A DNA stretch of 64,000 nt from Micromonospora zamorensis (GCF_900090275.1 NZ_LT607755.1:620001-684000), one strand, 5' to 3'; positions 10,224 to 19,620 are shown, counted from the first letter of the stretch. Numbers and translations: made by a program. The notes: generated by a model not told the origin, from the letters alone.

Positions 10224-11387
10224 ATGCGAGGCAGCGGGCGGTGGCGGTGGCCGGAGGTGGCGGCAGACGCCGCGCTGGCTCTGGTGCTGCTCGGGTTCGG
10301 GCTGCTCGCCACCGGTCTGGCCGGGGACAACCAGCCGGGGTCGACGCCGGTGGACGCCGCCAGCCGGGTGCTGATCGCGGTCGCCGCGCTCGCTCTGCTG
10401 TTCCGCAGGCGCGCCCCGATCGCCACCCTCGCCGTGGTCACCGTGACCACATCGACGTACCTGGTGTTCGGCTACCCGTACGGGCCGATCCTGGTCGCGT
10501 TCCTCATCGCGGTGTACACCGTGGCGGTGCGACTGCCGGTGCGCCCGGCGGCGCTCGCCCTTGGCGGCGCGTTCGTCCTGTTGTTGGCGCACGTCTTCTG
10601 GTCCGAGGGTCCGGCGCCCGGCTGGGCCGGAGTGCTGCCCGCATCGGCGTGGGTGGTCGTACCGTTCGCGGTGGGGGTCGTGGTGCGGGTCAACCGCGAG
10701 ACGGCCGCGCGCAGCCGGGCCGAGGCGGCCCGCGATCGCGCCGAACAGGCCCGGCGGCAGGCCGACGAGGAGCGACTGCGCATCGCGCAGGAGGTGCATG
10801 ACGTGGTGGGGCACGGGCTTGCCGCGATCAGCATGCAGGCGGAGATCGCCCTGCACCTCCTGCCGAAACGGCCCGAGCAGGCGGAGACCGCGCTGACCGC
10901 GATCAGCCGGACCAGCCGGGAGGCGCTGGACGAGCTTCGGGTCACCCTCGGTGCGGTGCGGCAGGGCGCCGAGCGAGGGCCGGTGCCCGGTCTGGCCCGG
11001 CTCCCGGCGCTGCGCGACCGGCTCGCCGGGGCCGGACTCGCCGTCGACCTGTGTGTGACCGGCGATGCTCGGGACCTGCCGGCGGCGCTGGACCTGACCG
11101 CGTACCGGGTGGTGCAGGAGGCGTTGACCAACGTGCTGCGACACGCGGGGGTGGCCAACGCTGAGGTGCGCGTCGACTACCGCGCCGACGAGGTGACCGT
11201 CGAGGTCACCGACGAGGGCACCGGCGTGCGGCGGGGCGGAATGGACCCGGTCGACGACGAGAGTGGGCACGGTCTGGCCGGGATGCGGGAGCGGGTCGCG
11301 GCGTTGGGCGGGCGGTTGGCCGCCGGGCCGCGCCCCGGCGGCGGATTCCGGGTGTACGCCCGGCTGCCCGTAGGGCCCACCACGTGA
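10224..11387 (+). CDS. NarL-type sensor histidine kinase
   Basis: 387 residues. Five or so hydrophobic segments occupy about residues 10-150, then a linker coil, then the HisKA_3 dimerisation box ERLRIAQEVHDVVGHGL with phosphoacceptor His192, and an HATPase domain (EALTNVLRHAG; DEGTGVRRGG; GHGLAGMRERV). The start was set at ATG 10224 because CAGAAT ends 7 nt before it; ATG 10215 would overlap that -10. The stop overlaps the response-regulator start by 4 nt. No extracytoplasmic sensor domain is present; the signal is unknown. Confidence 0.93.
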   Translation: MRGSGRWRWPEVAADAALALVLLGFGLLATGLAGDNQPGSTPVDAASRVLIAVAALALLFRRRAPIATLAVVTVTTSTYLVFGYPYGPILVAFLIAVYTVAVRLPVRPAALALGGAFVLLLAHVFWSEGPAPGWAGVLPASAWVVVPFAVGVVVRVNRETAARSRAEAARDRAEQARRQADEERLRIAQEVHDVVGHGLAAISMQAEIALHLLPKRPEQAETALTAISRTSREALDELRVTLGAVRQGAERGPVPGLARLPALRDRLAGAGLAVDLCVTGDARDLPAALDLTAYRVVQEALTNVLRHAGVANAEVRVDYRADEVTVEVTDEGTGVRRGGMDPVDDESGHGLAGMRERVAALGGRLAAGPRPGGGFRVYARLPVGPTT

Positions 11388-12040
11388 TCCGGGTGCTGGT
11401 CGCCGACGACCAGGACCTGGTCCGGCTCGGTCTGCGCGCGCTGGTGGAGAGCGAGGACGACCTGGCGCTCGCCGGTGAGGCGGCCGACGGTTTGCAGGCG
11501 GTCGAGCTGGCGCGCCGGGAACGGCCGGACGTGGTGCTGATGGACATCCGGATGCCCGGCATCGACGGCATCGAGGCGACCCGGCGGATCGTCGCGGACC
11601 CCGACCTGACCGGTACGCGGGTGGTGGTGCTGACCACCTTCGAGCTGGACGAGTACGTCTTCGACGCGCTGCGGCACGGCGCGAGCGGGTTCCTCACCAA
11701 GGACACCCGACCGGCCGAGCTGCTGCGCGCCATCCGGTTGGTCGCCGAGGGGGAGGCGCTGCTGTCGCCGTCGGTGACCCGTCGGGTGGTGCGCGAGTTC
11801 GCCACCCGACCGTCGCGGGTGCTTCGTCCGCACCCCCGGCTGGGCGCGCTGACCGATCGGGAGCGCCAGGTCGTCGGTCTGGTCGGGGAGGGCCTGAACA
11901 ACGAGGAGATCGCCGCCCGGTTGGTGGTCAGCCCGGCGACCGCGCGGACCCACGTCAGCCGGGCGATGGGCAAGCTGGGAGCCCGGGACCGGGCCCAGCT
12001 CGTCGTGTTCGCGTACCAGTCGGGGTTGGTGTCGGGGTGA
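11384..12040 (+). CDS. NarL/FixJ-family response regulator
   Basis: 218 residues. Receiver domain with acidic pair DDQD near the N-terminus, phosphoacceptor Asp54 (VLMDIRMPG) and Lys in TKDTRP. The C-terminal LuxR-type HTH is LTDRERQVVGLVGEGLNNEE, then SPATARTHVSRAMGKLG. GTG start overlaps the kinase stop (GTGA), so the pair is translationally coupled. Target promoters unknown; the direct repeats at 10059 are a candidate site. Confidence 0.94.
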   Translation: MIRVLVADDQDLVRLGLRALVESEDDLALAGEAADGLQAVELARRERPDVVLMDIRMPGIDGIEATRRIVADPDLTGTRVVVLTTFELDEYVFDALRHGASGFLTKDTRPAELLRAIRLVAEGEALLSPSVTRRVVREFATRPSRVLRPHPRLGALTDRERQVVGLVGEGLNNEEIAARLVVSPATARTHVSRAMGKLGARDRAQLVVFAYQSGLVSG

Positions 12041-12154
12041 GGCCCGGGCCGGGCGACAGCGGCCTTGCGGCGGGGCGGTTACCCTAGCGGTGGCCGGACT
12101 CCGCAGTGCCGGCCGCGTTGTGCCCGCCGGAATACTGACAAACGGGATGTTCGC

Positions 12155-13717
12155 GTGTTTGACACCTTGAGTGACCGCCTGTCCGGGATCTTCACCAAGC
12201 TCCGCGGCAAGGGGCGGCTCACCGACGCCGACATCGACGCCACCGCGCGCGAGATCCGTCTCGCGCTGCTGGAGGCGGACGTCGCGCTGCCGGTGGTCAA
12301 GGGCTTCATCGCGGCCGTCAAGGAGCGGGCCCGCAGCTCCGAGGTCTCCCAGGCGCTGAACCCGGCCCAGCAGATCATCAAGATCGTCAACGAAGAGCTG
12401 ATCACCGTGCTCGGCGGCGAGGGCCGGCGGCTCCAGTTCGCCAAGCAGCCGCCGACCGTGATCATGCTGGCCGGTCTCCAGGGTTCCGGTAAGACGACCC
12501 TGGCCGGCAAGCTGGCCCGCTGGCTCAAGGGCCAGGGGCACCAGCCGCTGCTCGTCGCCGCCGACCTCCAGCGCCCCAACGCCGTCGGGCAGCTCCAGGT
12601 GCTCGGTGGCCGGGCCGGTGTCGAGGTGTACGCCCCGGAGCCCGGCAACGGCACCGGTGACCCGGTGCAGGTGGCGCGCGCCTCGATCGAGCACGCGAAG
12701 CGGGCTGCCCGCGACATCGTCATCGTCGACACCGCCGGCCGCCTCGGCATCGACGCCGAGATGATGCAGCAGGCCGCCGACATCCGCGACGCGGTCCAGC
12801 CGGACGAGGTCATCTTCGTCATCGACGCGATGGTCGGCCAGGACGCCGTCCGCACCGCCGAGGCGTTCCGCGACGGGGTCGGCATCACCGGCGTGGTGCT
12901 CTCCAAGCTCGACGGCGACGCTCGCGGCGGTGCCGCGCTGTCGGTGCGCGAGGTCACCGGGCAGCCGATCCTCTTCGCGTCCACCGGTGAGAAGCTGGAG
13001 GACTTCGACGTCTTCCACCCCGACCGGATGGCCAGCCGGATCCTCGGCATGGGCGACGTCCTCACTCTGATCGAGCAGGCCGAGCAGGCCTTCGACTCCG
13101 ATCAGAAGGAGAAGATGACCGCCAAGCTGATGGGCGGCGAGCAGTTCACCCTGGAGGACTTCCTCGATCAGCTCATCGCGGTCCGACGGATGGGCCCGAT
13201 CGCCAACGTGCTGGCCATGATGCCGGGCATGGGGCAGATGAAGGACCAGCTCGCCGAGCTGGACGACACCCACTTCGACCGGGTCACCGCGATCATCCGG
13301 TCGATGACCCCGGGCGAGCGGACCAACCCGAAGATCATCAACGGCTCCCGCCGGGCGCGTATCGCCAACGGCTCCGGGGTCACCGTGATGGACGTCAACC
13401 AGCTGCTCAACCGCTTTACCGACGCGCAGAAGATGATGAAGCAGATGGGCGGCATGATGGGCCTGCCCGGCGGTGGCCGGCGCAAGGCGACCAAGTCGCC
13501 GAAGAACAAGCGCAAGGGCACCAAGGGTGGCGGTCGGCCGCGTACGGGAGCGGGTGCCGGAGCCGGGATGCCGGGCGGCTTCCCGGGTGGCATGCCGCAG
13601 CTCCCGCCGGGGATGGACCCGAACGACCTCGCCGGTGGCCAGGGCCTTCCGCCCGGCTTCAAGCTCCCGAAGATCGACTTCAACAAGCTTGGCAAGGGCG
13701 ACAACCGCCCCCGCTGA
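12155..13717 (+). CDS. ffh: Signal recognition particle GTPase Ffh
   Basis: 520 residues from GTG 12155, giving the standard FDTLSDRLSGIF N-terminus. N domain, then G domain with P-loop GLQGSGKTT (Lys113), DTAGRLGIDAEMM and SKLDGDARGGAAL. The M domain is methionine-rich (MGPIANVLAMMPGMGQMKD) with the RNA-binding segment SRRARIANGSGVTVMDVN. The C-terminal extension is Lys/Gly/Pro-rich (KNKRKGTKGGGRP). Binds signal peptides on ribosomes with 4.5S RNA and delivers them to FtsY. The 114-bp upstream gap carries TTACCCTAGC, a possible -10. Confidence 0.97.
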   Translation: MFDTLSDRLSGIFTKLRGKGRLTDADIDATAREIRLALLEADVALPVVKGFIAAVKERARSSEVSQALNPAQQIIKIVNEELITVLGGEGRRLQFAKQPPTVIMLAGLQGSGKTTLAGKLARWLKGQGHQPLLVAADLQRPNAVGQLQVLGGRAGVEVYAPEPGNGTGDPVQVARASIEHAKRAARDIVIVDTAGRLGIDAEMMQQAADIRDAVQPDEVIFVIDAMVGQDAVRTAEAFRDGVGITGVVLSKLDGDARGGAALSVREVTGQPILFASTGEKLEDFDVFHPDRMASRILGMGDVLTLIEQAEQAFDSDQKEKMTAKLMGGEQFTLEDFLDQLIAVRRMGPIANVLAMMPGMGQMKDQLAELDDTHFDRVTAIIRSMTPGERTNPKIINGSRRARIANGSGVTVMDVNQLLNRFTDAQKMMKQMGGMMGLPGGGRRKATKSPKNKRKGTKGGGRPRTGAGAGAGMPGGFPGGMPQLPPGMDPNDLAGGQGLPPGFKLPKIDFNKLGKGDNRPR

Positions 13718-13782
13718 CGTCCGTGCCGGTCGAGGGCGACCTGCTCGCCCCCGACCGGGCGTGATCGGGTAGGACTGTGCGC

Positions 13783-14862
13783 ATGGCTCTTCACGTGCGC
13801 GGTGTGCTGCTCCCCGACGACGAGGTCCGGGATCTCTGGCTGGTCGGGGACCGGGTGACCTTCACTCCGGTGCCCGGTGCGGAGACGGTCGTCGACGGCG
13901 GCTTCGTCCTGCCGGGGTTGGTCGACGCGCACTGCCACATCGGCATCGCCCGAGGCGGCGCCCCGATCACCTCACTCGACCAGGCCCGCGAGTTGGCCCA
14001 CATCGACCGGGACGCCGGCGTGCTGGCGATCCGCGACGCCGGGTCGCCGTACCCGTACCCCGAACTCGACGACGAGCCGGACCTGCCGCGACTGGCCCGC
14101 GCCGGCCGGCACGTCGCGCCGCCGAAGCGCTACCTGCGGGACATCGGCGTGGAGGTCGACGCCACCGAGGTGGCCGCGACGGTGGCCGCCCAGGCGCGGG
14201 CCGGCAACGGCTGGGTCAAGCTGGTCGGCGACTGGATCGACCGGGGTGTGGGTGACCTCGCGCCGGCCTGGGACGCGGACACCCTCACCGCGGCCGTCCA
14301 GGCCGCCCACGCCGCCGGGGTACGCGCCGCGGTGCACACCTTCTCCGAGTCGGCGGTCGAGATCATGGTGCGGGCCGGGGTGGACTCGGTGGAGCACGGC
14401 ACCGGGCTCAGCCTGGACCTGATCGACGAGATGGCCCGGCGGGGCACTGCACTGATCCCCACAATGATCAACATCGCCACCTTCGGCGGCATCGCCGAGC
14501 AGGCGAGGGGCAAGTTCCCCGGGTACGCGGAGCACATGCTCGCGCTGCGCGACGGTTTCCCCGAGGTGGTGCGTGCCGCGTACGAGGCGGGGGTGCCGAT
14601 CTACGTGGGCACCGACGCCGGAGGCGGCATCGACCACGGCCTCGCCGCCGAGGAGATGCTTCTGCTGCACGAGCAGGCCGGCATGGCGCCCATCGACGTA
14701 CTCGCCGCCGCCTCCTGGGGCTCCCGACAGTGGCTGGGCTTCCCCGGCCTGGTCGAGGGTGGCCTCGCCGACCTGACCGTCTACCCCGAAGACCCCCGCC
14801 GCGACCTGCGCGTCGTCCGCGCCCCCTCCCGCACGATCCTGCGCGGCCAGGTAGTGCGCTGA
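13783..14862 (+). CDS. Amidohydrolase family protein (imidazolonepropionase-like)
   Basis: 359 residues. Metal-ligand motifs of the amidohydrolase superfamily: LPGLVDAHCHIG near the N-terminus, a carbamylatable Lys in NGWVKLVGD, HTFSESAVE, SVEHGTG, and the catalytic Asp in VGTDAGGGIDH. The C-terminal strand returns to the small beta-sandwich domain (LADLTVYPEDPRRD). Substrate unknown. ATG follows TAGGAC by 7 nt (leaderless). It converges with the tetR gene; repeats and a hairpin lie between them. Confidence 0.88.
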   Translation: MALHVRGVLLPDDEVRDLWLVGDRVTFTPVPGAETVVDGGFVLPGLVDAHCHIGIARGGAPITSLDQARELAHIDRDAGVLAIRDAGSPYPYPELDDEPDLPRLARAGRHVAPPKRYLRDIGVEVDATEVAATVAAQARAGNGWVKLVGDWIDRGVGDLAPAWDADTLTAAVQAAHAAGVRAAVHTFSESAVEIMVRAGVDSVEHGTGLSLDLIDEMARRGTALIPTMINIATFGGIAEQARGKFPGYAEHMLALRDGFPEVVRAAYEAGVPIYVGTDAGGGIDHGLAAEEMLLLHEQAGMAPIDVLAAASWGSRQWLGFPGLVEGGLADLTVYPEDPRRDLRVVRAPSRTILRGQVVR

Positions 14863-14865
14863 CCC

Positions 14866-14982
14866 CGCGCCGTGCCCCGGCGCGCCGTGCCCCGGCGCGC
14901 CGTGCCCCGGCCAGGGGAGGCAGCAACATCGGGGATGTTGCTGTCTCCCGCGCGCCGGAGGCAGCAACATCCGGGAAGTTGC
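14866..14982. repeat. 15-bp tandem repeat followed by a bidirectional hairpin
   Basis: Three identical copies of CGCGCCGTGCCCCGG (14866-14910) are followed by a 15-bp-arm inverted repeat, GGAGGCAGCAACATC (14916-14930) and GATGTTGCTGTCTCC (14934-14948), one mismatch, 3-nt loop. A weaker copy, GCAAC-n9-GTTGC, follows at 14964-14982. They lie between two convergent genes and probably terminate transcription both ways, although no T-run follows. Confidence 0.7.
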
Positions 14983-15027
14983 GGGCGCGGCGCCGCTCGG
15001 CGGTCAGTGCGGGGGCGGCGGGCGGGG

Positions 15028-15630
15028 TCAGCGGGCTGGGCGGATGGCGGCGCTGAAGAGGTGTACGGCCAGGTCGGCGAGGGCCGTGGCGGTCTGGTCG
15101 ATCGGCGCGCGGGGGAGCACGATGTGGCTCACCACCAACCGGACGATCGTGTCGGCGGCGAAGGCCAACGCGGCCTGGTCCGCTCCGGGAAGGTGATCGC
15201 CGGCCCACTCGATGAGCGCCCCGGACGCCTCGGTGAGCACCACCTCGGCCCGCGTGGTGAGGTACGGAAGCAGCTCGTCCGAACCACCTCGGGCGCTGGT
15301 CAGGATGGCCTTGACCAGCGGGTTGTCGGCTGCCGCGGCGAGGGTGTGCGCGATCGCGGCGTACGCGCCGGTCCGTACGTCGGTCCCGTGCGCGAGCAGG
15401 GCGGCACGGACGTCGCCGACGAAGCGGTCCACCTCGCGGCGGGCGAGTGCCTCGGCCAGCCCGGCCTTGTTGCCGAACTCGTTGTAGACGGTCTGCCGGC
15501 TCACTCCCGCCGTGGTGGCCACGCCGCCCATCCGGACCGCGTCCCAGCCGGCGGCGATGGTCTGCGCGCGGGCGGCGTCCACGATCGTGTCGCGCAGCCG
15601 CTGACGCGGCGAGTCCGTCGTTGCAGTCAT
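15028..15630 (-). CDS. TetR-family transcriptional regulator
   Basis: 200 residues. The N-terminal HTH (RLRDTIVDAARAQTIAAGWD ... GGVATTAGVSRQTVYNEFGN) is classic TetR. The C-terminal helical domain (residues 65-195) would bind an unknown ligand. It stands alone: its upstream side is a 22-bp repeat array and then proS in divergent orientation. TAGAAT lies 9 nt before ATG on the minus strand. No clear inverted-repeat operator was seen near its start. Confidence 0.93.
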   Translation of the reverse strand: MTATTDSPRQRLRDTIVDAARAQTIAAGWDAVRMGGVATTAGVSRQTVYNEFGNKAGLAEALARREVDRFVGDVRAALLAHGTDVRTGAYAAIAHTLAAAADNPLVKAILTSARGGSDELLPYLTTRAEVVLTEASGALIEWAGDHLPGADQAALAFAADTIVRLVVSHIVLPRAPIDQTATALADLAVHLFSAAIRPAR

Positions 15631-15655
15631 GATGGTCGAATTCTAGGGGCCGCGC

Positions 15656-15734
15656 GGCCCGCCCGCCCAGAGCGCATGGCCCGCCCGCCCAGAGCGCATG
15701 GCCCGCCCGCCCAGCGCGCATGGCCCGCCCGCCC
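15656..15734. repeat. 22-bp tandem repeat between tetR and proS
   Basis: Units GGCCCGCCCGCCCAG(A/C)GCGCAT start at 15656, 15678, 15700 and 15722; the last is partial. They fill the start of the 285-bp divergent gap; the remainder holds only the proS -10 (TAGGAT, 15902-15907). The copies are nearly identical, suggesting recent slippage. No protein-like reading frame crosses it. Confidence 0.8.
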
Positions 15735-15915
15735 GACGTGCGCCACCGGCCGGCCAGCGAACGCCGTCGAGCCGCCCACCGGCCGCCGTCGAGTTGTCCA
15801 GCGCCGTCACCACCGACGCCGCGAGCGTGCGCAACAGCCACCAGAAGGGGCTGCGACACGGCGCTGCGGCTCCCGGGCGCGGTGTCGCCCCGCGTGACGC
15901 ATAGGATGTGCGGTC

Positions 15916-17322
15916 ATGGCACGCGTGCTCACTCCCCGTGCGGAGGATTTCCCCCGCTGGTACCAAGACCTGATCGCCAAGGCAAAGCTGGCCGACAACG
16001 GCCCGGTTCGCGGCACCATGGTCATCCGACCGGCCGGCTACGCCATCTGGGAGCGTATGCAGGCCGAGATGGACGCCCGGATCAAGGCGGCGGGTGCGGA
16101 GAACGCGTACTTCCCGCTCTTCATCCCGGAGAGCTACCTCAAGCGTGAGGCCCAGCACGTCGAGGGCTTTTCGCCGGAGCTGGCGGTCGTCACCCACGGT
16201 GGTGGCAAGCCCCTGGCCGAGCCGATCGTGGTGCGCCCGACCAGCGAGACGGTCATCGGCGAGTTCATGGCCAAGTGGATCGACTCGTACCGGGACCTGC
16301 CGCTGCTGCTCAACCAGTGGGCGAACGTGGTCCGGTGGGAGCTGCGCCCGCGGCTCTTCCTGCGTACCAGCGAGTTCCTCTGGCAGGAGGGTCACACCGC
16401 GCACGCCACCCGCGAGGACGCCCGGGCGTACGCGCGGAAGATCCTGCACGAGGCGTACGAGGACCTGATGGTCAACGTCATCGGCATTCCGGTGGTGGTG
16501 GGCCTGAAGACGACGCGCGAGCGGTTCGCCGGGGCGACGGCCACGTACACCTGCGAAGGCATGATGGGTGACGGCAAGGCGCTGCAGTTGGGCACCAGCC
16601 ACGAGCTGGGCCAGAACTTCGCCAAGGCGTTCGACATCAGCTATTCGTCCAAGGAGGGCGGCCGGGAGCACGCCTGGACCACCTCCTGGGGCACGTCCAC
16701 CCGGATGCTGGGTGGCCTGATCATGGCGCACGGCGACGACAACGGTCTGCGCGTGCCGCCGAGGCTGGCCCCGATCCAGGCGTACGTCATGATCGTCAAG
16801 GACGGCGAGGGTGTCGCCGAGGCGGCGGCCAAGCTGCGCGACGGCCTGCGTGACGCCGGTGTCCGGGTCGCGCTCGACGACCGGACCGACACCGCCTTCG
16901 GCCGCCGGGCCGTCGACGCCGAGCTGCGTGGCTATCCGGTACGCATCGAGGTCGGCCCCCGGGACCTGGCCGTCGGCAACGCGACGGTGGTGCGCCGCAC
17001 CGACGGCTCGAAGTCCCCGACGCCGGTGGCCGACGTGGTCGCCGCTGTGCTGGCCGCGTTGGAGACGGACCAGCAGGTGCTGCACGACCAGGCGTTGGCC
17101 AACCGCGAGTCGCGCACGGTGGAGGTCGCCACGCTGGCCGAGGCGATCGAGGCCGCCGCGAACGGCTGGGCACGGGTGCCGTGGTCGGCGGTCGGCGTGG
17201 CCGGCGAGGCCGAGGCGAACGGTCAGGGCGTCACGGTGCGCTGCCTGCTGCGCGCCGACGGCTCGGTACCGGACTCCGAGGACGAGCCCGACCTGGTCGC
17301 CATCCTCGCCCGCGCCTACTGA
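15916..17322 (+). CDS. proS: Prolyl-tRNA synthetase, short (archaeal/eukaryal-like) form
   Basis: 468 residues, class II aminoacyl-tRNA synthetase. Motif 2 region RWELRPRLFLRTSEFLWQEG, motif 3 region TSWGTSTRMLGGLIMAHGDD, an HGXXA-type anticodon domain, and a C-terminal acidic end finishing in Tyr (AILARAY), as in the ProS3 group. The bacterial editing (INS) domain between motifs 2 and 3 is absent, so proofreading of alanyl-tRNA(Pro) would need a separate factor. TAGGAT lies 8 nt before ATG. Confidence 0.95.
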   Translation: MARVLTPRAEDFPRWYQDLIAKAKLADNGPVRGTMVIRPAGYAIWERMQAEMDARIKAAGAENAYFPLFIPESYLKREAQHVEGFSPELAVVTHGGGKPLAEPIVVRPTSETVIGEFMAKWIDSYRDLPLLLNQWANVVRWELRPRLFLRTSEFLWQEGHTAHATREDARAYARKILHEAYEDLMVNVIGIPVVVGLKTTRERFAGATATYTCEGMMGDGKALQLGTSHELGQNFAKAFDISYSSKEGGREHAWTTSWGTSTRMLGGLIMAHGDDNGLRVPPRLAPIQAYVMIVKDGEGVAEAAAKLRDGLRDAGVRVALDDRTDTAFGRRAVDAELRGYPVRIEVGPRDLAVGNATVVRRTDGSKSPTPVADVVAAVLAALETDQQVLHDQALANRESRTVEVATLAEAIEAAANGWARVPWSAVGVAGEAEANGQGVTVRCLLRADGSVPDSEDEPDLVAILARAY

Positions 17323-17405
17323 GGTGTAGGGAAGCCTGGGCCGGCGCGCGTGGGCATCCTTCTCCACGCCGGCGGCAGAGGAAGAACAACCCGAAGGTGG
17401 GTGCG

Positions 17406-18053
17406 GTGCGCTTCGAGCCGGGTCGGCTGATCATGCATCGGAACGTGCGGCACGGTCGGATCGGGTGGGTCCGGCCGGGCCGCGTGGTCAGCGACGACGA
17501 CCGGGGTCTGCTGGTGTGGATCGCCCGGGACTCCCCGGTGGCCCACGAGGTGACCGAGGCCGGGCTGGGGATGCGGGCGATGCCGTTCGCCCAGTGGATC
17601 TCGTCGTCGTACCGCTTGGCGCACGGGCGCTGGAACGGGCCGCCGCTGCTGAAGTTCCTGCCCACCGGGGCGGCGCACTCCGTCTGGTGGTTCCGCGACG
17701 CGCAGGGCCGGTTCGCCAACTGGTACGTCAACCTGGAGGAGCCCGGTGTCCGCTGGGACGACGGTCCGGTGGCCGGCGTCGACGTGGTGGACCAGGACCT
17801 GGACGTGGTGGTGCGACCGGACCTCAGCTGGGACTGGAAGGACGAGGACGAGTTCGTCGAGCGGCTCGCCTTCGGCGACGACTACTGGGTGACCGACGAG
17901 AAGGCGGTCCGCGCCGAGGGGGAGCGGGTGATCGCGCTCGCCGAGGCCGGCGAGTTCCCGTTCGACGGCACCTGGTGCGACTTCACACCCCCACCAGACT
18001 GGGACGTACCGGATGAACTTCCACCTGGATGGGACCGTTCGCCGGTGCGCTGA
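17406..18053 (+). CDS. DUF402 protein
   Basis: 215 residues. The fold-defining motif WWFRDAQGRFANWYVNLEEP and the acidic stretch DLDVVVRPDLSWDWKDEDEF identify DUF402 (FomD/Ntdp-like), members of which hydrolyse nucleoside di- or triphosphates or nucleotidylated phosphonates with a metal held by these acidic residues. GTG 17406 was chosen over GTG 17397 because GAAGG lies 8-12 nt upstream. Physiological substrate unknown. Confidence 0.8.
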   Translation: MRFEPGRLIMHRNVRHGRIGWVRPGRVVSDDDRGLLVWIARDSPVAHEVTEAGLGMRAMPFAQWISSSYRLAHGRWNGPPLLKFLPTGAAHSVWWFRDAQGRFANWYVNLEEPGVRWDDGPVAGVDVVDQDLDVVVRPDLSWDWKDEDEFVERLAFGDDYWVTDEKAVRAEGERVIALAEAGEFPFDGTWCDFTPPPDWDVPDELPPGWDRSPVR

Positions 18054-18062
18054 GAGGTGTCC

Positions 18063-18080
18063 CGCGTCACCGGTGACGCG
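18063..18080. terminator. 18-bp perfect palindrome after the DUF402 gene
   Basis: CGCGTCACCGGTGACGCG begins 10 bp after the stop codon. It could fold as a loop-poor stem in RNA and act as a terminator, although no T-run follows. It could equally be a protein-binding site for the ribosomal operon that starts 200 bp downstream; CAGAAT (18119-18124) is a possible -10 for rpsP. Confidence 0.5.
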
Positions 18081-18282
18081 GTGTCCGGGTCCGATGCGTG
18101 CGATCGGCATCGGATCTGGCAGAATGGGTCGCTGGTATCCGGCGCGCGTCCGGCGCCCTCTAACCCGGGCACGTCGCTAGTCCACCGAGTAGTCTCCGGC
18201 CCAACCCCACGGGTCCGGTCGGCGCTCACCCATGCACACCGCCCGCACGGGCCGGTGAGATCGCAACAGGAGCGAAACAACT

Positions 18283-18813
18283 GTGGCCGTAAAGATCCGG
18301 CTCCTGCGGATGGGCAAGATCCGCAACCCGCAGTACCGCATCGTCATCGCCGACTCGCGCACCAAGCGTGACGGTCGGGCGATTGAGTTCGTCGGGATTT
18401 ACCAGCCGAAGGAAGACCCTTCGATCATCGAGGTCAAGTCGGAGCGGGTCCAGTACTGGCTGTCCGTCGGCGCTCAGCCGAGCGAGGCGGTGCAGCGGCT
18501 GCTGGAGCTGACCGGTGACTGGCAGAAGTACAAGGGCCTGCCGGCCCCGCCGCCGCTCCTGGTCGCCCCCGAGCGGGCCGACCGCAAGGCTGTGTACGAG
18601 GCTGAGTCGAAGGCCGCCGCCGGGCTCGCCCCGGAGACGCCGGCCAAGCCGGCCAAGAAGGCCGCCAAGACCGCTGAGGCTCCGGCCGAGGCGCCCAAGG
18701 CTGAGGCTCCGAAGACCGAGGCTCCGGCTGAGGCTGCGAAGACCGAGGCTCCGGCCGAGGCTCCGAAGGCTGAGGCTCCGGCCGCCGCTGCCGACGCCGG
18801 TGAGCAGGCCTGA
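18283..18813 (+). CDS. rpsP: 30S ribosomal protein S16 with long C-terminal tail
   Basis: 176 residues, about twice the usual bacterial length of S16. Residues 1-85 are canonical ([20 protein letters not shown]). After about residue 115 the chain is a low-complexity Ala/Pro/Glu/Lys tail with repeats of [10 protein letters not shown] and EAPAEA type. GTG start. First gene of the rpsP-khpA-rimM-trmD-rplS cluster for ribosome assembly and tRNA/rRNA maturation. Confidence 0.97.
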   Translation: MAVKIRLLRMGKIRNPQYRIVIADSRTKRDGRAIEFVGIYQPKEDPSIIEVKSERVQYWLSVGAQPSEAVQRLLELTGDWQKYKGLPAPPPLLVAPERADRKAVYEAESKAAAGLAPETPAKPAKKAAKTAEAPAEAPKAEAPKTEAPAEAAKTEAPAEAPKAEAPAAAADAGEQA

Positions 18814-18814
18814 C

Positions 18815-19048
18815 ATGCCTCTGCGTCCGGCGTTGGAGCACCTGGTCAAGGGCATCGTCGACCACCCGGACGACGTCCGGGTGCGGATGGTCGATTCCCG
18901 TCGGGGCAAGCGGCTCGAAGTCCGCGTGCACCCCGAGGACCTCGGCACGGTGATCGGGCGGTCCGGCCGGACCGCCAAGGCGCTGCGCCAGGTGATCGGC
19001 TCCATCGGCGGGCGCGGGGTACGCGTCGACATCGTCGACTCGTACTGA
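18815..19048 (+). CDS. khpA: KH-domain RNA-binding protein KhpA
   Basis: 77 residues, a single KH domain with the GxxG-type loop VIGRSGRTAKALRQVI. Starts 1 nt after the rpsP stop; its TGA overlaps the rimM ATG by one base (TGATG), implying coupled translation. KhpA pairs with KhpB (Jag/EloR) in other bacteria and affects cell-wall elongation and small-RNA stability; khpB is not in this window. Confidence 0.93.
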   Translation: MPLRPALEHLVKGIVDHPDDVRVRMVDSRRGKRLEVRVHPEDLGTVIGRSGRTAKALRQVIGSIGGRGVRVDIVDSY

Positions 19049-19608
19049 TGCAGCTCGTCGTTGGCAGGATCGGCAAGCCGCACGGCGTCCGCGGTGAAGT
19101 CACCGTGGAAGTGCGGACCGACGAGCCCGAAGCACGGTTCGCCCCCGGCACAGTGCTGCGCACTGAGCCGGGGGCGATGCCCCCGCCCACAGCCCCGGAA
19201 GACGAGCCCGGCGTTCCGTTCCGGGTTCCGGCGGAGCTGACCATCGAGGAAGCCCGCTTCCACCAGGGCCGGGTGCTGATCGCGTTCGCTGGGATCCCGG
19301 ACCGCAACACCGCAGAGGCGCTGCGCGGCACCCTGCTCGTGGTGGACAGCGCCGATGTGACCCCGCCGGACGACCCGGAGGAGTTCCACGACCACCAGCT
19401 CGTCGGGCTGGCCGTGGTCACCCCGACCGGTGAGCGGCTGGGCGAGGTGGCCCGGATCGACCACGCGCCGTCCTCGGACCTGCTGGTCCTGCGACGCTCC
19501 GAGGGGCGTACCGCGTTGATCCCGTTCGTCCGGGCGATCGTCCCGGAGGTCGACCTGGCCGGTGGACGTGTGATCGTCGACCCGCCAGCCGGACTGCTCG
19601 ATCTCTAG
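19048..19608 (+). CDS. rimM: Ribosome maturation factor RimM
   Basis: 186 residues. N-terminal RimM domain (VGRIGKPHGVRGEVTVE) and C-terminal PRC-barrel domain (EFHDHQLVGLAVVTPTGE ... LIPFVRAIVPEVDL). Assists 16S rRNA processing and 30S head assembly. The N-terminal domain carries a Pro/Glu-rich insertion (about residues 45-55). The next gene, trmD, starts 12 bp after the stop. Confidence 0.96.
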   Translation: MQLVVGRIGKPHGVRGEVTVEVRTDEPEARFAPGTVLRTEPGAMPPPTAPEDEPGVPFRVPAELTIEEARFHQGRVLIAFAGIPDRNTAEALRGTLLVVDSADVTPPDDPEEFHDHQLVGLAVVTPTGERLGEVARIDHAPSSDLLVLRRSEGRTALIPFVRAIVPEVDLAGGRVIVDPPAGLLDL

Positions 19609-19620
19609 GATCACCCCGCT

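Noticed and set aside
15656..15734. CRISPR-like array
   Set aside because: Contiguous 22-bp units without spacers; simple tandem repeat.
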